From Motiliproteus sp. (GTDB taxonomy: Bacteria > Pseudomonadota > Gammaproteobacteria > Pseudomonadales > Balneatricaceae), in assembly GCA_026196225.1 (NCBI GenBank), contig JAPHRD010000002.1, forward strand, positions 1 through 34,181: a DNA stretch of 34,181 nt, in the 5' to 3' direction. Positions 24,468-32,228 of this stretch are shown here, piece by piece; positions within the stretch are counted from its first letter, which is position 1; each line of letters begins with the position of its first letter. The notes under the pieces are model-generated. The model did not search any database. It saw nothing but the letters and a program-made list of their open reading frames with translations, and was not told where the DNA came from. Made by a program: the position numbers and the translations under genes.

Positions 24468-25313
24468 ATGCGATTTGAAGGCACAGAACGTTATGTCGCT
24501 ACCGACGACCTGCAAATGGCGGTTAACGCTGCTATTACACTGCAACGACCATTGTTGGTTAAAGGAGAGCCGGGTACCGGCAAAACCATGTTGGCGGAAG
24601 AGATTGCCGCTGCCCTGAACAAGCCGATTCTGCGCTGGCATATTAAGTCCACCACCAAAGCTCAGCAGGGATTGTACGAATACGATGCGGTCTCCCGTTT
24701 GCGTGATTCCCAATTGGGTAACGAGAGCGTTCACGATATTGGCAACTACATCAAAAAAGGCATGCTGTGGCAGGCCTTCGAAGCCGATGAGCCGGTGGTA
24801 TTGCTGATCGATGAAATCGACAAAGCAGATATCGAGTTTCCAAACGACCTTTTGGTTGAGCTGGATAAGATGGAGTTCTCGGTTTACGAGACCGGTGAGC
24901 GTATTCAGACTCGCCATCGTCCTATCGTTATTATCACCAGTAACAACGAGAAGGAGCTGCCAGACGCCTTTCTGCGCCGCTGTTTCTTCCACTATATTCA
25001 GTTCCCTGACAAGGACACTATGGAAGAGATTGTTCGCGTTCACTACCCGGATATTCAAAAACGCTTGGTAGAAGAGGCAATGGAAGTGTTCTTCCAACTT
25101 CGAGAGGTCAACGGTTTGAAGAAGAAGCCTTCAACCTCGGAACTGATCGACTGGTTGAAACTGCTGATGGCCGACAATATCCCTGCAGATGTACTTCAGG
25201 ACAGAGACAGCACTAAGGCGATCCCGCCATTGTATGGCGCGCTGCTTAAGAACGAGCAGGATGTGCATATGTTAGAACGGTTGGCATTTATGGCACGGCG
25301 AGAAGCCCGTTAA
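24468..25313 (+). CDS. MoxR-family AAA+ ATPase
   Basis: A 281-residue ATPase of the MoxR/CoxD type. Walker A GEPGTGKT at about 33-40, Walker B VLLIDEIDKAD at about 110-120, sensor 1 in IVIITSNNEKELPDAFLRRC with arginine-finger residues after it. Such proteins act with VWA-domain partners to insert metals or remodel enzyme complexes. The next gene, 16 bases away, encodes exactly such a VWA protein. GGAG 8 bases upstream supports the ATG. The client complex of this pair is not visible in the window. Confidence 0.92.
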   Translation: MRFEGTERYVATDDLQMAVNAAITLQRPLLVKGEPGTGKTMLAEEIAAALNKPILRWHIKSTTKAQQGLYEYDAVSRLRDSQLGNESVHDIGNYIKKGMLWQAFEADEPVVLLIDEIDKADIEFPNDLLVELDKMEFSVYETGERIQTRHRPIVIITSNNEKELPDAFLRRCFFHYIQFPDKDTMEEIVRVHYPDIQKRLVEEAMEVFFQLREVNGLKKKPSTSELIDWLKLLMADNIPADVLQDRDSTKAIPPLYGALLKNEQDVHMLERLAFMARREAR

Positions 25314-25329
25314 ACGGGAGATTGTCATC

Positions 25330-26505
25330 ATGCTGATCGACTTCTTTACTACCCTGCGCAAGGCCCAGGTGCCTGTCACCATTAAGGAACTTCTGGTGCT
25401 GCTTGAGGCCCTTGATCGTGGCTTGGTTTTCGCTAATCTCGATGATTTTTATCTGCTTTCTCGCACCTGCCTGGTTAAGGATGAGAAGTATTTTGATCGT
25501 TTCGATCGTGCTTTTGGTTCCTATTTCCATGGCTTGCAGCAGCTCGACGGTTTTATGGAATCGCTGATCCCTGAGGACTGGCTGCGTAAAGAGTTTGAGC
25601 GGGTACTGACCGACGAAGAGCGGGCGCAGGTTGAATCTCTGGGTGGCCTGGAAAAACTACTGGACACCTTGCGTGAGCGTTTGGATGAACAGGACGGGCG
25701 TCATGCCGGCGGCAGCAAGTGGATAGGTACCGGTGGTACGTCACCTTTCGGACATGGTGGCTACAACCCTGAAGGGGTGCGCATCGGCGGTGAAAGTCGC
25801 CACAAGCGGGCGGTCAAAGTGTGGGAGAAACGTCAGTTTCGAGACCTCGATGACAACGTCGAGCTGGGCACCCGGAATATCAAGGTAGCGCTTCGCAAAC
25901 TGCGCAAGTTTGCTCGTACCGGCGCTGCCGATCAGTTGGATTTAGACGATACCATCAGCTCTACGGCCCGCAATGCTGGCTATCTCGACCTGAAGATGGT
26001 GCCGGAGCGCCATAATGCGGTGAAGGTGTTGTTGTTTCTCGATGTCGGCGGCTCCATGGATCCCTATATCCGCGAGTGCGAACATCTGTTCTCGGCGGCC
26101 CGCACCGAGTTCAAACATCTGGAATATTTCTATTTTCACAACTGTGTTTACGAGAAAGTCTGGCGTAACAACCAGCGTCGTTACAGTGAGACGATTCCTA
26201 TGCTCGATGTGCTGCACACCTACGGACGTGACTATCGAGTAATTTTTGTGGGGGACGCTGCTATGTCTCCCTACGAATTGCTCTATCCACAGGGCAGCGT
26301 TGAGCATTTCAACGAAGAGCCCGGGCAACTGTGGTTGCAGCGAATTATAGATACCTGGGATAAAGTGATCTGGCTGAATCCCAGTCACACTCGCTCCTGG
26401 AACTACACTCAAAGTACCCAAATGATCCGACAGCAGCTGGATGATCATATGTATCCGCTGACCTTGGAAGGGTTGGAGCAAGGGATTCGCTACCTGTCCC
26501 GTTAA
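25330..26505 (+). CDS. VWA domain protein, CoxE-like (MoxR partner)
   Basis: A 391-residue protein. The N-terminal half (about 1-110) is helical (FFTTLRKAQVPVTIKELLVLL), and a Gly-rich region at about 130-160 (RHAGGSKWIGTGGTSPFGH) separates it from the VWA domain (about 225-391). The metal-ion-dependent adhesion site reads DVGGSM in FLDVGGSMDPYI, so the first Ser of the usual DxSxS is Gly; Asp in VIFVGDAAMSP is a further ligand. It belongs with CoxE-type VWA proteins that work with MoxR ATPases. It follows the ATPase gene by 16 bases, with GGGAG before its ATG, and is clearly in the same transcript. Confidence 0.9.
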   Translation: MLIDFFTTLRKAQVPVTIKELLVLLEALDRGLVFANLDDFYLLSRTCLVKDEKYFDRFDRAFGSYFHGLQQLDGFMESLIPEDWLRKEFERVLTDEERAQVESLGGLEKLLDTLRERLDEQDGRHAGGSKWIGTGGTSPFGHGGYNPEGVRIGGESRHKRAVKVWEKRQFRDLDDNVELGTRNIKVALRKLRKFARTGAADQLDLDDTISSTARNAGYLDLKMVPERHNAVKVLLFLDVGGSMDPYIRECEHLFSAARTEFKHLEYFYFHNCVYEKVWRNNQRRYSETIPMLDVLHTYGRDYRVIFVGDAAMSPYELLYPQGSVEHFNEEPGQLWLQRIIDTWDKVIWLNPSHTRSWNYTQSTQMIRQQLDDHMYPLTLEGLEQGIRYLSR

Positions 26506-26597
26506 AATCGACTCGAGGGATCAGAACGAGATTCCTCTAACACCAGAACCTGTTTGCTGGTTTGCCTTAGAGTTGTTGTTTAGAGGTTCTCTTCACT

Positions 26598-27038
26598 ATG
26601 TTCCCCCTTTCTATATTTGGTCGAGTGATCGCTGGCTCAGTGGCTGCGGCGCTGGTGGTGTCACTTTGGATATTGTTTGCACAGGCGTCCGAAACTCAGC
26701 CAGCGAATGAATTGGGTCAATTGGAACAGGCAAGCGCTGAAAAGGGCTATGTTCGCGCATCCGTATGTCGCAGCTGTCATAAAGTCGAAAAAGATCAGGA
26801 CGGCGGTTTTGGACCAAATCTATGGAATGTCTTTAATCGTGAAAAGGGTAGCGTTCCTGGCTACAGTTATACTAAAGCGATGAGAAATGCTGGCGGCCAG
26901 TGGGATAAGCAAAGCCTTAAGCAATTTTTAGAGCAGCCGAAAACGCTGATACCGGGAACCCGAATGAACTTTGCGGGTATTCCCAAAGAGCAAGATCGGC
27001 TGAATATTATTGCTTATCTTAAAACCCTCAGCGACTAA
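26598..27038 (+). CDS. Class I c-type cytochrome, membrane-anchored or exported
   Basis: A 146-residue cytochrome c. The N-terminus has a hydrophobic anchor or signal (VIAGSVAAALVVSLWILFAQA). The heme motif CRSCH is at 57-61 (VCRSCHKVEKD), and the likely axial Met is M123 in PGTRMNFAGIPK. GFGPNLWNV and YTKAMRNAGGQWD are typical of mitochondrial c/cytochrome c2-like proteins (cf. the membrane-anchored cy types). It should carry electrons in the periplasm. The cleavage site is not clear, so it may stay membrane-bound. It lies 92 bases past the VWA gene. Confidence 0.9.
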   Translation: MFPLSIFGRVIAGSVAAALVVSLWILFAQASETQPANELGQLEQASAEKGYVRASVCRSCHKVEKDQDGGFGPNLWNVFNREKGSVPGYSYTKAMRNAGGQWDKQSLKQFLEQPKTLIPGTRMNFAGIPKEQDRLNIIAYLKTLSD

Positions 27039-27130
27039 GGCGGAGTGGCTTTCCGCTTAATATAGAGAGAGGTAAACCTTCCGTTGTTCGAGGAGCGAGG
27101 AAGGAAAAATCACAGAAGTGTTAGTTTTTG

Positions 27131-27159
27131 TTGAAAACCTAGCCCGCTTTCAGTTTAAT
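27131..27159 (+). promoter_or_regulatory. Candidate sigma-70 promoter for the Crp/Fnr gene
   Basis: TTGAAA (27131-27136) and TTTAAT (27154-27159) with a 17-base spacer, each one base from consensus. The start would be near 27166, giving a leader of about 27 bases before the ATG at 27193. Confidence 0.6.
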
Positions 27160-27192
27160 CTGTCAAATTCCGTATTGTATTAAGGGGTTCCT

Positions 27193-27882
27193 ATGGATGA
27201 CCTGCAGCGTTCACTCGCCGTTGCTGCTATTAAGCGCCATTATCTGTTCGCGGCATTGAACGATTCTGAAATGACTCGTTTGGTTGATACCACTCGCCTC
27301 TTTGAATTGGGTCCCGAGGAGTTTTTGTTTCGTCAGGACGATCAGGCTGATCGTTTTTTCCTGCTGGCTGATGGTCAGATCAAGCTTTGTAAGAATGCTC
27401 CTGATGGCAACGAGAAAGTTGTAGAGATCGTAACGCCGGGCCAAACGGTGGCGGAAGCGGTGATGTTTATGCAGCGCAATCGCTACCCGGTCAGTGCTCA
27501 GGTGATCAAAAGCTGTCGCGTGTATGGCATTCACGGTCAGACCTACATGGAACTGCTGCGTGAGAATATGGACTCCTGTATGCGAGTTCTGGGTGATCTC
27601 AGTATGCGTTTGCATGCCCGTCTTAATGACGTGGTAAACCTGACTCAACAGAACGCTACTTTCCGAGTGCTGCGTTTCCTGATGAACCAGCTGCCACATG
27701 ATGCCGAAGATGGTACTGTGATCTATCTGAATACACCCAAGCAGGTTATCGCTTCCCGTCTTTCGGTGAAGCCGGAAACCCTGTCTCGAATTATGTCGAG
27801 TCTGGCACAGCAAGAGATTATCGAGGTTAAAGGCCGCGAGATCTGCGTTAAGGATATCGCCCGTCTCTGTCAGTACGAGTAA
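27193..27882 (+). CDS. Crp/Fnr family transcriptional regulator (Dnr-like, no Fe-S cysteines)
   Basis: A 229-residue regulator. A cyclic-nucleotide-binding-like barrel (about 20-130: GPEEFLFRQDDQADRFFLLADGQIKLC) is joined by a dimerisation helix to a Crp-type helix-turn-helix (about 170-225: TPKQVIASRLSVKPETLSRIMSSL). It lacks the N-terminal cysteine cluster of FNR, so it is not a classical oxygen sensor; the general look is like Dnr-type regulators that respond to nitric oxide, or an uncharacterised Crp branch. AAGGGG 5 bases upstream supports the ATG. It follows the cytochrome c gene and has its own promoter and terminator. Confidence 0.9.
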   Translation: MDDLQRSLAVAAIKRHYLFAALNDSEMTRLVDTTRLFELGPEEFLFRQDDQADRFFLLADGQIKLCKNAPDGNEKVVEIVTPGQTVAEAVMFMQRNRYPVSAQVIKSCRVYGIHGQTYMELLRENMDSCMRVLGDLSMRLHARLNDVVNLTQQNATFRVLRFLMNQLPHDAEDGTVIYLNTPKQVIASRLSVKPETLSRIMSSLAQQEIIEVKGREICVKDIARLCQYE

Positions 27883-27904
27883 ATTGCCTGAGCTATTAGA
27901 AAAG

Positions 27905-27932
27905 GCCGGTGGTGGAAGCCCCCGGCATTTTT
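27905..27932 (+). terminator. Rho-independent terminator after the Crp/Fnr gene
   Basis: GCCGG (27905-27909) pairs with CCGGC (27922-27926), extended inward by GG/CC across a mismatch, followed by five T (27928-27932). On the minus strand a shorter T-run follows, so it may also stop transcription of the converging LysR gene. Confidence 0.75.
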
Positions 27933-27978
27933 GTGTTCTCTGATTATTGGGGCTTGGTGTCGAGGCCGTAGATTTCAC

Positions 27979-28860
27979 CTAAGCTTCCTTGTGTTGCATC
28001 TCCTGCCATAGCCCTTTTGCCATCTCGCTCTGAGGTATATCGCGAAGACGGATCAGGTAAATGGGTACCTGGCTACGGTAATTGAAGTTTTCAACCTTTA
28101 ACGGGATCAGTTGGCCATTGTCCAGTTCATCTTCAATCATATGCTTAGGGATACGCGCCCAACCCATACCCGCCAACAGCATGGTTTTTTTGACCAGATA
28201 ATCTCCCACGTACCAGCGCTGCCCACCTGGGACTACGTTGATATGATCAAAGGGATTGACCGAGCCGGTGTCCGAAAGAAGGATGTGAGGGTGCCCACGG
28301 AGCAGAGCCTGGGGCACGGATTCAGCGCCGCTGAGGCCGATAAAATCGGGTGTGGCGACGGTAATCATAGTGATCTGGGATAGATCTATAAATTCATAGC
28401 GGTCGTCCAGGCCGGTATGGGGGCCGATAGCCAGATCGGCCTTCTCCAGATGTAATTGTTCCAAGACACCGGAAAGATGCTGGGTGCTGATATTGAGTTG
28501 CAACTGTGGGTGTCGATCGCAAAATCGTTGTACTCTCTCCAAGCCCGGTGGCAGGGCACACATAGCGCTGAGAGAGATCGACAGGCTTGGTACTTCTCCC
28601 TGAGCCAGGCGGTGGCCCAAAGCCTCGAGTTCTCCCACCTGTCCCAATAGTTGTTTTGCCTGAGGATAAAACGCCTTGCCTTCAGTGGTCAAAGTTGGGC
28701 GATAGCTGTCTCGGTTGAATAGACGAAACTCAAATTGCTGTTCCAAAGAAGCGACTGCGGCACTGACGCTGGGTTGGGTCTTGTGGATATGAAGTGCTGC
28801 AGCACGAAAACTGCCTTGCTCCACTACGGCGGTGAAGGCGCGTAACTGATCATTGGTCAT
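27979..28860 (-). CDS. LysR family transcriptional regulator
   Basis: A 293-residue LysR-type regulator with an N-terminal winged helix-turn-helix (MTNDQLRAFTAVVEQGSFR, AALHIHKTQPSVSAAVASLE) and a periplasmic-binding-protein-like effector domain (about 90-293: ISLSAMCALPPGLERV, ADLAIGPHTG). It is divergent from the interrupted TauE/SafE permease gene with 99 bases between starts, the usual layout for a regulator of the neighbouring transporter. Effector unknown. Confidence 0.9.
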   Translation of the reverse strand: MTNDQLRAFTAVVEQGSFRAAALHIHKTQPSVSAAVASLEQQFEFRLFNRDSYRPTLTTEGKAFYPQAKQLLGQVGELEALGHRLAQGEVPSLSISLSAMCALPPGLERVQRFCDRHPQLQLNISTQHLSGVLEQLHLEKADLAIGPHTGLDDRYEFIDLSQITMITVATPDFIGLSGAESVPQALLRGHPHILLSDTGSVNPFDHINVVPGGQRWYVGDYLVKKTMLLAGMGWARIPKHMIEDELDNGQLIPLKVENFNYRSQVPIYLIRLRDIPQSEMAKGLWQEMQHKEA

Positions 28861-28891
28861 GATAGTTATACTCGATCAATATGAACAAAAG

Positions 28892-28908
28892 ATGCAATTA
28901 TCTTACAT
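28892..28908. promoter_or_regulatory. Candidate LysR-type operator (T-N11-A with imperfect dyad)
   Basis: ATGCAATTATCTTACAT between the divergent LysR and permease genes has the T-N11-A core and matches an imperfect dyad (ATGCAA with TTACAT, 5 of 6). Prediction only. Confidence 0.35.
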
Positions 28909-28959
28909 TCATGTTCGGCGCTATGCTATGCCCGGATTTTAAGAGTTTAGGATTGCCCA

Positions 28960-29694
28960 GTGGAAAGTAGTTTTCTCATTCTTACACTCGCCGGTTTGAT
29001 TACCGGTGTCTCTAAGTTTTCGGTCGGCGGCATGGGGATGTTGGTATTGCCAATCCTGATGATCGCTTTTCCTGGTCCGGAAGTGTTGGGTGTGTTGATC
29101 CCCCTCTATCTTTGTAATGACCTTGCGGTGATGTTGTTTTATCGGCGCCGTATTCAATGGCGGGTGATAGTCAGTATGTTACCTCTGCTGCTGCTGCTGC
29201 TGCTGCTGGGGATGGCCCTTGGAAGCTGGTGGTTGCAGGGATTGGATTAAGATAGTTTCCGCTTATTGATCGGTTTTGTGATTCTGGCCATGTTGGGGCT
29301 GAGCCTGTGGTTGGAACGCAGTGAGGCAGCCTTTATGCGTCACCCCCTGAGCGCCCAGGGAGCGGGCTTTCTGGCAGGGATTATCAGTATGACAACCAAT
29401 ACAGCCGGCCCCTTGATGAGCCTTTATCTGATGGAACAGAAACTGGACAAGGAAGCCTACATGAGCACAAGGGCTTGGTTGTTCATGATTGTTAACCTGA
29501 TCAAGATTCCCCTGGCAATCGGTCTGGGATTGATGACATTGGAATCGACTCAAACCAGTCTGCTGGCTTTGCCAGGGCTAGCGGTTGGTGCTGTGGTCGG
29601 GGTGTGGCTGATCGGTAAACTCAGATTTGACCAGTTTAAGTGGTTAATCCGGGGGACTGCAGCATTAGCGGCGATCAAACTCTTTGTTTTGTAG
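28960..29694 (+). pseudogene. TauE/SafE family permease interrupted by an in-frame TAA
   Basis: A TauE/SafE-type membrane exporter (sulfite, taurine or related anions) that would be about 244 residues long. It starts at GTG 28960 with GLITGVSKFSVGGMGMLVLP, then LIPLYLCNDLAVMLFYRRR. TAA at 29248-29250 stops the first part after WWLQGLD; the same frame continues directly with DSFRLLIGFVILAMLGLSLW and the second repeat (FLAGIISMTTNTAGPLMSLY). Because both parts share the frame and together form one complete permease, this is a single nonsense change (GAA or CAA to TAA would explain it) rather than two genes. A restart at ATG 29266 would give only half a transporter. It could also be a sequencing error. 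Confidence 0.8.
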
Positions 29695-29711
29695 TGTTAT
29701 GGGAGATTGAA

Positions 29712-29966
29712 ATGAAGCCTTACCGAATTGACTATGGCGATGAGCAGATGGCCAAGAGAGCAGAAAAGACTTTTCTTGATCACTCAGAGGGTTCTCTTAA
29801 AGTCCAACGCTATGGCGCAAGACTCCAGATTACACCACCCTCAGCAGCAGAGCCTTTGGCGGTTTTTTTTACTTGGTTGTACCAGTCTGTAATGGGTCTG
29901 TTGGCAAAGAGGCGGTCGCAGAAAATGAAAGCTAAAGTGCCGGCACGCTCTGATCTTTCTGCATGA
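29712..29966 (+). CDS. Small protein of unknown function
   Basis: An 84-residue protein I do not recognise. It starts at ATG 29712 with GGGAG upstream. It is charged at the N-terminus (KPYRIDYGDEQMAKRAEKTF), has one moderately hydrophobic patch (PLAVFFTWLYQSVMGLLA) that might be an amphipathic or membrane helix, and ends in a Lys/Arg-rich tail. It lies 17 bases after the permease and its last 35 bases overlap the 3' end of the convergent YhcC gene. Confidence 0.55.
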   Translation: MKPYRIDYGDEQMAKRAEKTFLDHSEGSLKVQRYGARLQITPPSAAEPLAVFFTWLYQSVMGLLAKRRSQKMKAKVPARSDLSA

Positions 29967-30948
29967 CCGGCAGTGCGCTGCCTTGCCCACCTTCTAGCTG
30001 CAGACGCTGAGCAATAGCATTTAGCACTGGCCAGCGATTGTCACACCAGTCAGGTGCTAGCAAAGTCGGTTTGCGAGCGGTGGCGGAGACGCGATGGAAA
30101 ACCACCTCCCAAGGAGTGTGACGAATCATCCGGCTGGCTACATCCACATAGGTGGATTGTTCGATAGCGCTTAGTTCACCACGCTTCCATTGCCGAGCCA
30201 TCTCACTGCCCTTGACGATATGGAGGGGGTGAAGTTTCAAGCCCTGAACACCCACGTCCAAAACTCGATTCAAGGTGGTCATGCTATCTTCCGGCGCTTC
30301 GCCAGGAAGACCGATAATCAGATGGGTGCACACCTTCAGCTGTCTTGCTGCTGCTCGTTGTACGGCATCGATGTAAGCATCGAAGTGGTGGCCCCGATTG
30401 ATCAGATCCAGCGTGCGGTCGAAAGAGGATTGTAGACCCAACTCCAGCCAAACCTCATATCCTTGCTGCTGATAGTCGGCCAGCAAATCCAAGGTGGCGT
30501 CGGGTACGCAATCGGGGCGGGTACCGACACAGAGACCGACGATATCGGCGGTGGTCAAAGCTTCCTCGTACAACATCCGAAGGGTCTCTACTTCAGCGTA
30601 GGTGTTGGTATAGGTTTGGAAATAAGCAAGGTAGCGTTTTGCTCGCATGCCCGGCTTGCTGTTTTCTAGCTGTTCCCTAACACTAAGCTGTGATCCGGTT
30701 TTGTTGCTGAATGAGTGATTGTTGCAAAAGGTGCAGCCACCAATGCCCAAGGTGCCGTCTCGATTAGGACAGGTGAAATCGGCGTCGATAGTGAGCTTAT
30801 GAATTTTTTCAGAAAAGCGTGATTTAAGATCACGGCCGAGGCCATTGATATGATCGTAGAGCTGCACCGTGATTGGCCTTTGAAAGTGGATTTTGGAAGG
30901 ATCGCGATTGTAGAAGATACCTTCGGTCGGTGGTTTGATCTTTATCAT
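29932..30948 (-). CDS. yhcC: Radical SAM protein YhcC (TIGR01212 family)
   Basis: A 338-residue radical SAM protein of the YhcC family. The SAM/4Fe-4S cysteines lie in CPNRDGTLGIGGCTFCNNHSF (C-x11-C-x2-C), the spacing of this family rather than the common Cx3Cx2C. ADIVGLCVGTRPDCVPDA, WLELGLQSSFDRTLDLINRGH and HLIIGLPGEAPEDSM are further family motifs. E. coli YhcC begins near VQLYDHINGLGRDL in this protein, so GTG 30867 is a plausible alternative start; the longer ATG at 30948 adds 27 residues. The physiological reaction is not established. It overlaps the small convergent gene by 35 bases. Confidence 0.9.
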   Translation of the reverse strand: MIKIKPPTEGIFYNRDPSKIHFQRPITVQLYDHINGLGRDLKSRFSEKIHKLTIDADFTCPNRDGTLGIGGCTFCNNHSFSNKTGSQLSVREQLENSKPGMRAKRYLAYFQTYTNTYAEVETLRMLYEEALTTADIVGLCVGTRPDCVPDATLDLLADYQQQGYEVWLELGLQSSFDRTLDLINRGHHFDAYIDAVQRAAARQLKVCTHLIIGLPGEAPEDSMTTLNRVLDVGVQGLKLHPLHIVKGSEMARQWKRGELSAIEQSTYVDVASRMIRHTPWEVVFHRVSATARKPTLLAPDWCDNRWPVLNAIAQRLQLEGGQGSALPVMQKDQSVPAL

Positions 30949-30979
30949 CCGAGCGCCTGATTGGTGTGGAGGCTAGGAT

Positions 30980-31600
30980 GTGTGTGGCGCTACAATGCCT
31001 CCATCAATGTTGATCGGCATATTTATGACTGTACTAACTAACGCTGTATCTATCGTCCTCCTGCTGTTGTTGAGCTGCACAAGCGTGTCAGCCCATCATG
31101 CTGAAAAAGAACCCTCTGATGGTACGGTAAAAAGTTTTCGGTCAATCGATCCGCCCCTGAAAGTCCCTGCCATCTCTATGTTGAAGGATGGTGTTGATGT
31201 GGTGGATATGACTGCATTTGAAGGCAAGATTGTCTTGCTCAATTTATGGGCGACCTGGTGCCCTCCATGTGTACGGGAATTACCAGCGCTTGACCGGCTG
31301 CAGCAGCGGCTAGGGGATGAGCATTTCGTTGTGGTTGCCGTGGCGGTAGATGAAGAAAGCGCAGACAAAGCCAAAGAGTATTACCGGCGTCTGGATATAA
31401 AGCATCTGGATCTCTATCTGGCTACTGCTGAAAATGTTGGCCAGTCTTATCCCATCGACGTATTCCCGGCTAGTTTTTTTCTGGATGGTGAGGGTAGGGT
31501 GCATAGTTATCTACGCAGTTTGGCGGATTGGGATGCGCCTGAAGCGGATCAATTGGTGAATTTCTACAAGCTTCAGGCAGTTAAACTCAGTGATCAATAG
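30980..31600 (+). CDS. TlpA-like thioredoxin-fold exported protein
   Basis: A 206-residue protein-disulfide or thiol reductase family member. GTG 30980 is preceded by GGAGG (7 bases away), which I prefer to ATG 30995, 31007 or 31025. A hydrophobic export signal covers about 20-38 (VSIVLLLLLSCTSVSAHH); LLSC is close to a lipobox, so lipidation at Cys cannot be excluded. The thioredoxin domain has the active-site WATWCPPCVRELP, then the cis-Pro segment VFPASFFLDGEG. Likely periplasmic, for example in cytochrome c maturation or redox defence (inference). It starts 31 bases from the divergent yhcC start. Confidence 0.85.
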   Translation: MCGATMPPSMLIGIFMTVLTNAVSIVLLLLLSCTSVSAHHAEKEPSDGTVKSFRSIDPPLKVPAISMLKDGVDVVDMTAFEGKIVLLNLWATWCPPCVRELPALDRLQQRLGDEHFVVVAVAVDEESADKAKEYYRRLDIKHLDLYLATAENVGQSYPIDVFPASFFLDGEGRVHSYLRSLADWDAPEADQLVNFYKLQAVKLSDQ

Positions 31601-31619
31601 CGGCAAGCTTGAAAACGGC

Positions 31620-31648
31620 TTGCATGGTGACAATCAATCAAGGATAAT
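31620..31648 (+). promoter_or_regulatory. Promoter of the SRP RNA gene
   Basis: TTGCAT (31620-31625) and GATAAT (31643-31648) are 17 bases apart. The following CCCGCCCC is a GC-rich discriminator, as at stable-RNA promoters under stringent control. The start would be near 31655, about 30 bases before the mature RNA, which allows for a processed 5' leader. Confidence 0.6.
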
Positions 31649-31684
31649 CCCGCCCCGTTGTTAAGCCATTAGCAACGCCGTTAT

Positions 31685-31797
31685 GGTGGTCCTGTTGGTC
31701 CTCCCGCAACTTGAAGCCGTGAACCTGGTCAGGCCCGGAAGGGAGCAGCCACAGCGGTGGATTAGTGTGCCGGGGTGTGGCTGGCGGGGCCGCCTCC
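31685..31797 (+). ncRNA. ffs: 4.5S RNA, signal recognition particle RNA
   Basis: About 113 bases folding as one long hairpin. GGTGGTCC at the 5' end pairs with GGGGCCGCC near the 3' end. CTGTTGGTCCTCCCGCAAC and GTGTGCCGGGGTGTGGCTGG are nearly the same as in E. coli ffs. The Ffh-binding apical part GGTCAGGCCCGGAAGGGAGC contains the GGAA tetraloop and the asymmetric internal loop. It is the short gammaproteobacterial form without an Alu domain. It directs nascent membrane proteins to the translocon with Ffh. Exact ends are estimated to within a few bases. Confidence 0.95.
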
Positions 31798-32228
31798 AGT
31801 TTAAGCCCTTCGATTCGATTTTACCTGTGCTTGTCTAGGCCAGTGTGTTTATCCTAATTGTCCCCCGTTTTCCTATTTTTGCCTAGATTCCCGTTTGTTC
31901 TGCAGCGGGCTAATTCCTCAAAGACACGGTATTAGAATTTTTCATTTTGCTGCGTTGCACATCTTGCTTGCTCTTAGATTGCCGAATCTTCTGCATCAAA
32001 AGTAGTGATAAGTTTTTTATCTCGAAATTGGCTTTTCCATCAGAGTTAAATGCTGTTTAAGGCTGATAAAAAGAATAATAGTCTAAATTGTTTAGAGCCC
32101 CTATTTATGGGCGCTGTAGCGCAGTTGCGTAGGTCAAAAAGGAGGCGAAATCTGTCATTGCGTAAGGTTATTCTTTTTGCTGTAATGCGCCGTTTCTTTT
32201 CGAATAGAAACCTTGGGATTGACCCATT
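31798..32228. other. 431-base intergenic region between ffs and the ABC ATPase gene
   Basis: No gene is supported. A short in-frame stretch from 32050 would run into the ABC ATPase gene in another frame but codes an unlikely basic peptide. GGGCGCTGTAGCGCAG at about 32108-32123 resembles a tRNA 5' end but the rest does not fold. TTGCGT at 32159 with TGTAAT about 17 bases later is a weak promoter candidate for the transporter operon. Confidence 0.4.

Noticed and set aside
29266-29694. Second part of the permease as a separate gene
   Set aside because: It is in the same frame as the first part and begins inside a continuous TauE/SafE domain; two independent genes are unlikely.
32105-32180. tRNA-like start GGGCGCTGTAGCGCAG
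   Set aside because: No D-arm, anticodon arm or T-arm with GTTC can be folded from the following bases.
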